From assembly GCA_020736575.1 (NCBI GenBank), contig JAGPYM010000114.1:1-35055 (forward strand): 35,055 bases of DNA. Reading direction: 5' to 3'. A program made the position numbers and the translations under genes. The notes below the pieces were generated by a model. It saw nothing but the letters and a program-made list of their open reading frames with translations, did no database searches and had not been told where the DNA came from. This stretch comes from Thelonectria olida (lineage: Eukaryota; Ascomycota; Sordariomycetes; Hypocreales; Nectriaceae). This document shows, in pieces, positions 20,107 to 30,664 of the stretch (its first letter is position 1; the number at the start of each line of letters is the position of its first letter).

Positions 20107-20284
20107 CCGAGGCTGTCTCTGCCATGTGACCTAGGCTGTGTTGCACTCCTCGCCTCGGCAAATTCGATCAGTTGGGTGGAGACAAGAACTTTTCCGCCGA
20201 ATTGACATTGACAGGCATGTCCAGGCTCTGTCGCCGAGGAACACTGGGAGATTAAAACGTTAGGCACAGATCACAGGGCCGAGG
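20107..20284 (-). promoter_or_regulatory. four CCTCGG/CCGAGG sites upstream of the dienoyl-CoA reductase
   Basis: CCGAGG is at 20107-20112, 20234-20239 and 20279-20284, and CCTCGG at 20153-20158. All are 135-312 bp upstream of the reductase ATG (19972 on the minus strand). Together with the sites before the isomerase and the regulator they mark one FarA/FarB-type regulon. Confidence 0.75.
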
Positions 20285-20526
20285 AATAAGTTCTTTGCTT
20301 GATTTCTAAGCTCAGCGTGTTAAGACCCCACGTTAGAAGGCGGGTATTTCCCACATGCCAGGGGCCCGGCTGCGGTAGCCCCTGACCAAAATCGTCCTAC
20401 TTACGCCAGTTGCTGCGAGATGGAAACCGCAGCGAAACAAGGATATGAAACCCTCATTGACGCCTTTCTCTGTTGCCCAATTAGAGGTTACAGCTCAAAC
20501 TTCTCCTCTTAGATAGCATTGATAAA

Positions 20527-20790
20527 CTGCAGCTATATGACTGCTTGAATAACTGCCCCTGCGAATCCAATTCCCAAGGACCAACGAGCCGGTAAGAACA
20601 AGTACACCGGAATGCTCACGAGCGCGAACAGCACGCTGCAGCCCGCACCAATCCAAAATCTAGAACCACGAGAGTCGGCTCAGGCGATGATGCCGCAGCG
20701 TTGGCCATATCAGCGTTGTGACGGAGAGTACCTGCAACATGCAGCTGATGATGGCCTGCGAAAAGTCGGGATCGCTTACAGTCCCCCTAT
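20527..20790 (-). pseudogene. relic of a polytopic membrane protein C-terminus
   Basis: On the minus strand a short frame reads ADSRGSRFWIGAGCSVLFAL, continues as VSIPVYLFLPARW and ends GFAGAVIQAVI with a stop at 20527. It gives one good and one partial membrane helix. Upstream, FSQAIISCMLQ may belong to the same gene before a splice site. A stop lies directly before ADSRG. The family cannot be named from so little; an MFS transporter is the simplest guess. Confidence 0.4.
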
Positions 20791-21124
20791 TTGCAAATTA
20801 ATATACGAAGTACAACTCGTAGCACTGATACACAGACCACCACTCTTCGGACTTCAGACTGACCAGTGGCTCTCTACCGTTATGCAGTACAGCATACGCC
20901 CTTCGATATTGGGCGTCGAGGTTGTCAATTTTTTTCTCCAATGAGTTTAACTCGCTTTTCAAATGTGATTGTCGTGCTGCTGATCGGATGGACTCTAGAA
21001 GTCTATCGAGAACGGAGGTCCATGTTTAGGTCCGCTAAAATGTTCATAATTGGGGCACAAAAGCTGTTAGGACGATCATCCGTAATAACGTCCATGACAT
21101 CTCTAAAGGCCATCTTATTAACGT

Positions 21125-21363
21125 GATTCGATATTCTGCTTTTTACCCGATGGTTGAACCAGGGGCAGACATCTATCGAATCTATCAAATCGAATGCCCG
21201 ACCTTGCCATTTGATTCGATGGCTTGGCATTCATTCGGGTGTAGCCATATATGATCGACAAGAATCTAGCACGTCTGCTATAGATTCGATATCGAATCAA
21301 GCACCCTGTCATTCGATTCAATGCCAAGACTCGATCGAATTCGAATTGAATTCTATCGAATAG
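21125..21363. repeat. TCGAAT-rich foldback element (MITE-like)
   Basis: At least ten TCGAAT/ATTCGA words fall in about 240 bp. ATTCGATGGCTTGGCATTC on the left side (21213 on) mirrors the right side, which reads AATGCCAAGACTCGATCGAAT, and the outer ends also mirror each other. The whole is an imperfect inverted repeat with a central ATTCGATATCGAAT palindrome. No coding sequence is present. A MITE or decayed foldback transposon is the likeliest reading. Confidence 0.5.
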
Positions 21364-21800
21364 ATGACTAATCCCCGTGAAAGTAGAGAAGGTTAGAGGG
21401 AGAACGTTAGAGGAAGTTGTGACTTTCCAGTAAGAGGACCCTCTGATATAGAGTGATTCAAATCTGGTTTGAGTAAGTTGTCATCACTTAGGCTAAGCAG
21501 CGGCAGCAAAGGCAAGATCCCAGCCTTGCTCCACGATCGAATGCACGGACCCATAGCCACTATGTCAGACAATTGGCTCCGCAGGGATCATTGATGGCAC
21601 CAGCCAATTGATGAGAATTATCTAAAGAACAAAAGGAATTGAACAGCCATGAGTTCGCGCATAGCTATTTAAGCTCATATCGTTAGGATTAGAATCCTTA
21701 ATGCGACAAGCTGGATGTGAAACCGGATACACAACCCCAAGGTATGGGCGGCGTTTCATATTGCACAGTGGAACCTGGTGGTGATATGCGACACTGGGAT
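21364..21800. other. intergenic stretch without a supported feature
   Basis: I see no gene or repeat here apart from the approach to the TAAG tract that follows. Confidence 0.35.
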
Positions 21801-21805
21801 AGATC

Positions 21806-21890
21806 TACTTTACTTGCAAGTAAGTAAGTAAAGTAAGTAAGCAGTTCGGGGTTGCGAGTAAGTAAGGATTTCGTTAGTAAGTAGGTAAGC
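21806..21890. repeat. interrupted TAAG tetranucleotide tracts
   Basis: GTAAGTAAGTAAAGTAAGTAAG at about 21819-21842 is followed by shorter TAAG runs at 21857-21868 and 21874-21890. It is the reverse complement in type of the TACT tract at 14031-14051, and on its left it forms a hairpin-like TACTTGCAAGTA. Confidence 0.65.
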
Positions 21891-21903
21891 TTGAAAAATT
21901 TAC

Positions 21904-23145
21904 TTAACTAAACCACTCCAGTCCCCGCGGGTCTATGACCTCTCGTATCGCATTCAGTGCATTTATCGAGGCGTTCGTTAGAAACCATCTGTTCCCTAGC
22001 AGCCTGAAGAGAGCAAAAAATCCCCCAATATGACAAGAGCGGCAGTATTTGCCTGCCGCAGCATGGCAACGAACTGTAGACTGACTAATACAAACCATTT
22101 TACCACATATGCCGGTTTAAGATTGACCTCCTCGTTAGAGTCATATTTGGAAACTAGAAATAGAAGTTCGCAGTAAATGCTCTGCAACCAGTCGATGGCC
22201 TCCAAGCATGGCTGTTTAGCAGACTTGTCATCTGCCAGTAAACTGTCCAGGCAGTCCGTCATTAACTGCCGGTATTACAGCTGGACGTTCGCCGGTAGCT
22301 CGAAATCTTGGCCGTCTATAGTAGTGTGACCGACTATAGCGGCTCTATAGTGGCTATTAATGATAGTATGCCACATGAGCGTGCCGTACTTCAAAATAGC
22401 CTCCAAGCCCCTAATAATAGTGAATATAGATATAACGTCGGTAAATGCCGGGTGATTTTTAGAGGATGTGTCTTCATTAGGGAGGGCATTGTCTGATATT
22501 ATAGCTAGGCCGAGAAGAACGACTAGGGAGGCCATTGCGAATACCTGGCCGCTGGCTTCAGGCCTAATGTTCTTAATGGCCCGTCGATAGTCAGGGATGG
22601 CTTTGTTCTAGTGCCGCCGGCAGCATTGCTCGTACCGCCGTCGCTGCGAAGATCGCAAGCTGGCCAAGTGCATGGCTGACAAGGCGAGCATGCCGTGGAC
22701 CAGAAACGGGCAAGTGATAGCCTCCTCGGGAATGACAGTCTGCCACAGCTGTAGCACTTCTGTCCGGGAAGATATTATGCGGGCCGTGGACGAGGTGAAG
22801 TGGCCCATTAAAAAGAGGTCTTCTCCCCAGGTTGCCTTGTTAGACTGCCTCTCTAAACTTGGCTTGGTGACGAGGTAGGAAAGGAAGGTTGAATCAATGT
22901 TATTAGGAGAAGAAAGCTGGAGCTATTAGCCATAAGGCAAAATGGCTTGTTAGTAGATCATATAAATACAATCAATCTGGGTCCTGATGCAGCTTACGCC
23001 GACTTCTCTTACCTGGGCTCTTGCCCACGGCGTGGGGTCGATCGTTTGGTCTTAAAAGCGACTGCATTCTTCCTTTCTTCAGACGCAGTTCTAACACGGA
23101 GCAAGCTTATCGCACTGCCCCGGATGGTTAGCGCAGTCGGAGATT
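21904..23145 (-). pseudogene. Upc2-like Zn2Cys6 transcription factor, killed by RIP-type stops
   Basis: Read on the minus strand, the second half of a zinc cluster is visible at 23114-23064 (CDKLAPC, then NC and RKEEC) with a TAG and a TGA inside it. After a linker come GEDLFLMGHFTSSTARII, EVLQLWQTVIPEEAITCPFL, VHGMLALSAMHLASL, AIDWLQSIYCELLFLVSKYD, KWFVLVSLQFVAMLRQANTA and, in another frame, FALFRLLGNRWFLTNASINA. This is the order of the sterol-uptake-control (Upc2/DUF3468) regulators. Further stops occur at 22606-22608 (TAG) and near 22273 (TAA), where Gln is expected. One frame change lies in the G5/T6 run near 22020. Stops at former CAG, CAA and CGA codons fit C-to-T mutation. Confidence 0.78.
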
Positions 23146-23159
23146 CTGCGGGCTAGGAA

Positions 23160-23569
23160 TTCACAACCCAACGGCGCTAAAGGAGGGGTACAGAGAACAT
23201 ACCTTAACTCGGCGTTGCTTACAGCAAGTGCAGCCGTGACGCGACTTTAAGTGGCCATGTCTGGAGGGCATGGCAGTAGTGGCCCAACTAGCCCGTTATT
23301 GGCTGTTAACCTGCATGTGTGTGTGAGAGAATCTAAAGTATGCAAGCCTCAAAATGACAATAATAGAGATAACATGAGGGAGTTTTGAATCCTTAAATGG
23401 CCCACAGGAGTCTTAGTAAACGCTGCAATCATAAGGCCCCAGTTGAGGAGATCTGAAACCGGCTTACCGCATATATTGCTCAGCCTTAAAATTCAGGCCC
23501 TAATTGTAATGGCCAAACTGGTCTTTGGGGTTGTGGTTAGGGCTAAGAATCGGAGCTATTTACTAATAT
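23160..23569. other. intergenic stretch at the border of the AT-rich desert
   Basis: No gene or clear repeat is seen. Base composition is still near that of the gene-bearing part and starts to fall from about 23550. Confidence 0.4.
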
Positions 23570-24046
23570 ATATTTCGCCCCTAGGGGTAAAAGTCTAGGT
23601 GCACTTCTTACTATCCATTCAGTTTCGCCCCTAGGGGGTGAAAATAGATAGAATAATAGATGGGCTATACTAATAGAAAGGTAATATACTTAAATATAAA
23701 TCTTACCCCTAGGGGTAAAAGCTAGAGTGCACTCTAAACTGCCTATTTAGTTTTACCCCTAAGGGTAAAAATAGGTAGTAGTAAAAGGACTAAATATTTA
23801 TTTTAAAGGCTTATTTAGGCTCCCTCTAATTTTCGCCCCTAGGGGTAAAAATAAGTAAGGTATATATTAAGGTTAAATTTATTAGAACACCTATTTATTT
23901 TTGCCCCTAAGGGTAAAAGTATAAAATAGTATTAGCCTTTTAATAAGCTAGTTTTTACTTTTAGGGGTAAAAATTTATTATTAGACTAATTAGTAGAATA
24001 AAATAACTTATTTTAAAATAGATAGAAATATATTTTACCCCTACTT
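23570..24046. repeat. tandem array with eight CCCCTAGGGG-type palindromic boxes
   Basis: Boxes of the form TTTTRCCCCTAGGGGTAAAA occur at about 23576-23592, 23626-23644, 23704-23720, 23751-23770, 23834-23850, 23902-23918, 23952-23972 and 24032-24044. Odd and even boxes recur every 120-150 bp, and the spacers share GTGCACT and CTATTTAGTTT-type pieces. This is therefore a roughly 125-130-bp tandem repeat with two boxes per unit, decaying toward the right. A lone similar box lies at about 27428-27443. No coding sequence is involved. Confidence 0.75.
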
Positions 24047-27000
24047 ATATAAGAAATAAATAATTATTATATTATATAATATACTTTTTATAAAATATTA
24101 AAAAGTTAAGGTAGAGAAATTAAATATTATACTATTTAAGTAAGTTATAATATAATTAAAATATAAATAGTATTAATTTAAAAGCAGCAGGGGCTTTTAT
24201 ATAGCTGCCTTTTATTTATATTATTACTTATATAAATAAGGATTTGTATTAGGTAGGGGTCTTTTAGTCTGCTTAGTGGCCTAGATATATAATATAGCTA
24301 ATTGGAAAGGTTAGCCCTAAAGGAGATTAATTATAACTTAAACCCCTTATATATTAGCTTGCCTTATAAGTATTTACTGCCTTTACCTCTAGGTAAAACT
24401 TAGCTTATAATTTTTAAAACTAGTTTATAAATAATATATTTAAAATTCTATATATTCTTTTACCCTAATAGATAAGAGCAAGCTATAAAATGTAAGTTAA
24501 ATAGTAGTATATTATATTAAAATAGATTATAATATAGGTTATAATAAATAAAAAGGTAATATAAAGCTGCTAAATTAGATAGTAGAGATAGTAATAGGGA
24601 GCTATTAGATAATAGTTTTTAAGAGATAGATTCTATTTATAAGCAAGTAAGGCTATACTTACTTATAATAGTAAAAATGCCTATTAATACCCTTATATCT
24701 ATTTAAAAAATTAATAAGAACTATTAGCTAGACTGCTAATATATTATAAATCTCTATTAAACCTTTTATTAGGGAAATCTTATATAATAAATAGAGGAGA
24801 ACTATTTTATTATATTATATAACTTGCAAGCTATTTATAATATAATCTAGCACTTAGAGTTAAAATAGTAATAAAAGGGCTTTATAGCTATTACTATAGG
24901 GAATATAGAACTATTTAAAGATTAGCTATATATTAATAATAAAAAGCTAGAAGTAATAGCTAGATAGTATTAAATAGTAGTACTATAGGAATATATTAAA
25001 TAAACTAGTTTATTTAAAAAGGAGTTCTAATAGATTTATAAGTTTTATAATTAAAGTTAGAATATATAAATCTATAATAATATAGAATGCTAGTAGTAGC
25101 TAATATACCTTTAAATGCACTTCCTTCCATTTTAAGCATTTAATTATAAATAAACTAGTAAGACCTCTTACTATTAGATAGTTATAATTAGATCTAGATG
25201 CAGCTTATTATAATATTAAAATAAGATAACTATTTATTTTATAGGAAGAAACTAGAGGTAGAAAGCCAGATGCTTAATATACTTTATTTAAGTAGTATAT
25301 TAAAATTTCTAATTAGTTATTTAATTACTTTTTAAAATAATAAATAATAGAAGTTTATAATTATATATTAATATAAAATAGCTATTAGTTAAGGTTTTTT
25401 TAATATTTCCATTTAGGAGTAAATAGCTAGTAGGCGGATTAATAATATAAATATTGCCCTTATATAGTTAACTAGTATTTTAAAAGCATATAATTAAACT
25501 AATACCTAATAGTATTAGTTTGCTATATTTAATTTAGTTATAATAATACTAGGCAAGCTGTTTAAAAATACCTCCTATTATATTTAAGTGTAAGATTAGG
25601 AGAAACTAGTAGCTATTCTACCTATTAGAAATACTAACATTTAAATAGCTATAATATGCTATCTATTCTATTTATTTAAAATAGAGTAAGATTTTAACCT
25701 AACTGCTTTAGAAATATATTATTATACTAGGTTCCTTAAAGTACTTAATAATAAAAGCTATTATATATTTTATAAATTTCTTATTAAATTGCTTTATTTT
25801 ACCTTTTTAAATATTTATAAGCTCTTTTATATGCCTAAGGGTAAAGGTTAGATAATAATAGATATTATAATTTATATAGTATAATAGGTTAATTTAGATT
25901 TAATTATACTTTTAAACTAATAAAAAAGTAATAAACCCTTATTTTAAAAAGGCTTAATATTAAATATTAGGTTACTTACTGCTCCTAATTAAGAAAATAA
26001 TAAAAGAGTAAATATAAAGTAGGCAGAGCAGTAGTCTATTTTACTTAAGCGGTAGGTATTTAAGTTTATTTAATATTAAATAAATAATTTAAAGCACTTA
26101 GTAATAAAAGCATATTTAAATATAATACTAGATAATATAAAATAAGGCAGTAGTAATTATATTAAAAGATTTGCTAATAAGTTTTAAAAGGATCTTTTAT
26201 ATATTATTAAGGTTTTTTTTAGGCCTTATTTTCAATTTTAATAGATTATAAGCATACTAGACTAGCAGTCCTTACCTATTAATAGCCAGGTTATATACTT
26301 AATTATAATATAGGCTTTATATACCCTAGCTTAATACATTTTAAAAGTGGCTAAAAACCTTGCCTTAAATAGTAAGGAGGCCTTTACTTAACTTACTATA
26401 GTAATTAATAGGGCTATTATCTAATAGGTAGCTAACTAATATTAGTAAGTATTAGGTAATAGTAATAGTTAGTTAGAAAGACTTTTACTAGTTAAAATAT
26501 ACTAGCCTTTTAAGTTAGTAAGAAAGAAGTATAAGTATAGCCTTCTTATAAAGTCTTCTAATAGAGGGATTATAAAAATAACTAATTTAAAAAATAAGTA
26601 AATATTAGTACTACTGCTGCTATTATTATTAGCTTTAATTAAATTTTTAGGATTTAATAGTACCCTTAAGCTAGACTCTTCCCCTTAAATTCCCCTAGGG
26701 CCTAAAAGTAAAAGCCCTTATAATAATAGTAGGAAAGAGTTATAATATAATAGGAAAAGGGGGGCTAAAACTGGAAAGTAATAATATAAGGGGGCTAAAT
26801 CTAGTATTTAATTATTATTAGAAGTAATAAACAAGCTAAAAAGGCAGCCCCTAGAGGTAGTAGAGGCAGAAGATAAGAATGTATATAAAGCCCTAATTAA
26901 TATATAAAATAGCAGCCAGCTATAAATAACCCTAATATATTTAATAATATATTAGGCCTAGGTTGTATATAGTTATAAGATAGATTCCTTCTAATTATAA

Positions 27001-30000
27001 AAGGCACTACTTCTAGTAGTATTAAAGTGAAAGGGAAGTTAAATATTAAATAGTATATAAAAGCGTAGCCTTATAGCTACCTTATTAACTTAATATAACT
27101 ACCCTAAATAGAAAGTATTAACCTATTTAAATACTAATATTTTATATAATAAATTAAATAGAAGAATTATAAAAATACTATAATTATATTCCTTCTATCT
27201 ATTATATTTATCTTCTAACTTAAGGAACTAATTTTTTATAAAAATATATTATTTTAAAGCTTAAAAAGTATTATTATAATAATAAGCTAGATTGCATTTA
27301 CATTCTATTTTAATACTATAATAAGATAACTTATAATTATAAGAACCCTACCCTTATTTAATTATATAATTTCTACCCTTTATAAGCTATTACCTTTTTA
27401 AATTAGTTATATTAAAGCTAAAGAAACTTTACCCCTAGGGGTACTATCTATTAGCTAATACTAGACCTTTAGGTTAGGGTTAGTAAGATGTATTTAAAAA
27501 GCTATACTAATAGATTATTATAAATATTAGCTTTATATAAGAGAAGAAATCTAATTAATATATTATTGCAGTTATTATATTTCTATATAGACTTTATTTT
27601 ATTAATATACCTTTTTATATAAATATTATAAGTATTAGTCCAGCTATTAAGCCTTATAAAAATATAATTAAAAAGGGGCTAAATAACTTTCTAAATAATC
27701 CAACTATTAGTATAAATACTAATAAAAGACCTTTTAATAAAAAAGAAAATAATAAATAAAGTAACTATATATTACTAGATTTAGTTAATAACTTCTATTT
27801 AAAAGATTTAGGGGCTAATAGAGATAATAATCTTCCTATTATAAAATAGCAGTTATAAATATAAAAGATTAACTACTTATTTAATAATTATAAGTATAAG
27901 TATATAAGCCCCTATTTCTATTTATATTATAATATCTTATTATACTTATTTTATTTAGATTTGGGCTAATTAGCAATTAGTATGGGTTTTATTTAGGGGA
28001 TAAACTTATAGTAAAAATAAACGCACTTAAATTTAATAGAGCTAAAGTAATTAATATCTTCTAATAACTATTTATAATAAATTATAAAAGCTATAAGGCT
28101 GGGTCCTAACTAGCTAGTAAAAAAGATATATACTATTTAGTCTTTTACTTTAATTTTATTAGTATAATTAAATGCCTATTATAACCTATTACTTAATATA
28201 GCAAATAATTTTTTAATAATATTACTATTTCCTTCTATTACTAGTAAGTACTATATAATACTAAGTATAATTATATAATACCTTTTAACCTTACTAACTA
28301 TATATTTTAACTTATAACTAGCGCTAGTTAGGAGATATAGTTTCTTATTATATATTCCATATAGCTAGTAATAACTAGATGTTTCTATTAAAATATATCT
28401 TAATATAATACTACTCTAGCTAAATACTATATAGAGTTACTTGCATTTTATATTAAGTTAGTATTTTTAATAGGTAAGCTTTTTAATAAGAGTATTAAAC
28501 TAGCTTAGACTTTAAAAGGATAGTAATTATAAATAATTATATATAATAAGTAGACGGCCTTTTAGGAGATTTTTATAAAAAGTTAAGCTAATTTTATTAA
28601 ATAATATTTATATAAGCCCTTTTAGGCTAAAACCTAGCTAGTATTGTATATATATAACTATAGTACTAATATTAAGATTAATATAATTAAATAAGTTTAA
28701 ACTCTTAAGCGGAAGGCATATATATAGCTAGATAAAAATAAGAATAAGGGTAATAAAAAAAATAATAAAAAGGCTAAATATAAGACTAATAACCCTAAAA
28801 ATAAGTATAGCTACTATAATAATAATAGCAAATTTAAAAGTAGACTAGCTTATAATATTAAAACTAAAAGTCCTAGCCTATTTATATAGGGCCAGGCAAA
28901 TATTAAGGGCAGTAAAAGGAACTAACTAACCTTATTTAATAATAGCCCGAACTGTTAGGGGAGTACCCCCCTAAGCTTACTAGAGGCTTAGAAAGTATTA
29001 TATAGCCCGGGATTATATAAGCTGCATATTAAGCTTAAGTAAAAATATAACCTAGACTACTTAGAAAATATCTTTTATACTCTTACTATTAATCTCTATT
29101 ATACTACTATTAGCTCCTCTAGCTAAAAGTTAAAAAAGACTATTTATCTTTTAGCAGATTAGAATTATCTAATAAAAGAGTATACTACCTATTAAAATTA
29201 TATATTTTATCCCTTAGGCTTTTATCTAGCTTATAAAAACTTCTTATAACCTAAACTGCTAGCCTTCCTAAAGAATAATCTACTTACTATTATAAAAAAT
29301 AATATAAATTTCTAAAATAAAAGTATTAATATCCTTTTATTTAACTTTTTCCAGGCATATTCTAATATTAAAAGATTAATCTAGTATTAAGCTAGCAACC
29401 TTCTAGCTACTTAAGGTTTTATAATAGTAGCCCTAACTATCCCAGGCTCTAATATAAAAACTTTAGCTTATATAAAGGCAAAGTAATAAAAGCTTCTATT
29501 ATAACTCTATAGTTAGCTAATACTAGGAAACCCAAATGCCTTTATACTATTTATATAAGAAAAATAGTATATTAAGGTAGCAATTATTAAAAAAGAATTT
29601 TTATTTTAATTTAAGTAGGTTATTTCTATTTATATACTTAGGCTAGTGCTTATATAATAAGACTTTCTAAATATCTTTTAGCTTATTTTTTAACTTATAA
29701 GATTTTTCCTTAAAAAGAAGTAATTATATTTATAAATCCTATAATAATTCCCTTTAGAAGTATTTCCTAAAGTGCTTATTATATTTATTAAAATATTTAA
29801 ACTAACTATTAGTAAAATAGAATAGCAGTTTATTACAAATAGAGTATAAGGGCTAGGGTTAGCACTTTTAGAGGCAGTTGCAGCCTTAAACCAATTTAGT
29901 AACTTCTATTTTATAAAAGATTTATAAGTGCTTCTAATTATAATATTTAAGCTATTAGAAATAATAGAGAGCTTATAAAGAGCGGGCTAGCCTTATATTA

Positions 30001-30330
30001 ATTTAGTAATATTAAACTTTTATAATATTAATAGGGTTATTAATTTTAAGTAGTAGGTAATATTAGCTAATAATTGCCCGGTTTTAATATATATAGTTAT
30101 ATTAGTATACTATTATAAACTAATAGTAGTTACAAATTGGTATAACTAGCTCTAGTTTATAAAACTAGAAGGGCAGTCTATTTATAGCATTTTAAGCGTA
30201 AGTTGTTTTTTTAAAAAGGTTTTTTATAAATTATAAATTCCTTAAATAAGAACTTTTTAGGGTTGGGATAGGGTTTATTTAGGGCTATAACTAGCTATTT
30301 GCCTACTTATTTTATACTAAAAAACATATT
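24047..30330. other. AT-rich, RIP-like desert with no recognisable gene
   Basis: About 6.3 kb in which A and T dominate, TpA steps are extremely common and CpG is almost absent. No open frame of note survives on either strand. This is the usual appearance of repeated DNA after heavy repeat-induced point mutation. A Lys/Asn-rich frame near 28730-28860 and scattered CCTAGG-like words may be ghosts of a retroelement, but I could not identify reverse transcriptase, integrase or helicase motifs, so the original content is unknown. Confidence 0.75.
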
Positions 30331-30664
30331 AAGGGTAATAGAAATAGTAATAAGAGAAAATAAAAATAAAAGAGATATATAGAAATAGGAGAGATAGGGA
30401 GAGATAAAAGAAAATAAAAAGGGAATAAAATGAGATAGAAAGGGCTAGAAAGAGATAGAAAGAAATTCAAAAGATAGAAAGAGATTAGAGAGATAGAAAG
30501 AGATAGAAAAGATAGAAAGAAGTTAGAAAGATAGAAAGAAATAAGAGAGGTAGAAAGAGATAAAAAGAGATAAATAGGATGAAAAGAGATAAAAAGAGAT
30601 AAAAGGAATAAAAAGAGATAAAAAGAGAAAAAAGAGATAAAAGGGCTAAAATAGAAAAAGGGCT
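30331..30664. repeat. polypurine (AGAGATAAAA)-type low-complexity tract
   Basis: The + strand is nearly pure A/G/T with repeated GATAGAAAGAGATA and AAAAAGAGATA words. It starts directly after the stop of the reverse-transcriptase ORF on the minus strand and so would be a pyrimidine-rich 3' UTR of that element. A matching purine tract lies on the other side of the ORF (34139-34420). Confidence 0.6.

Noticed and set aside
23570..24046. Palindromic array as a CRISPR-like locus
   Set aside because: Telomere, introns and gene families show a fungal nuclear chromosome, boxes and spacers are irregular, and no cas-like gene is present.
24047..30330. Telomere-linked RecQ helicase or LTR-element polyprotein hidden in the desert
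   Set aside because: I searched by eye for helicase, integrase, protease and RT motifs on both strands and found none strong enough; a transition-tolerant alignment would be needed.
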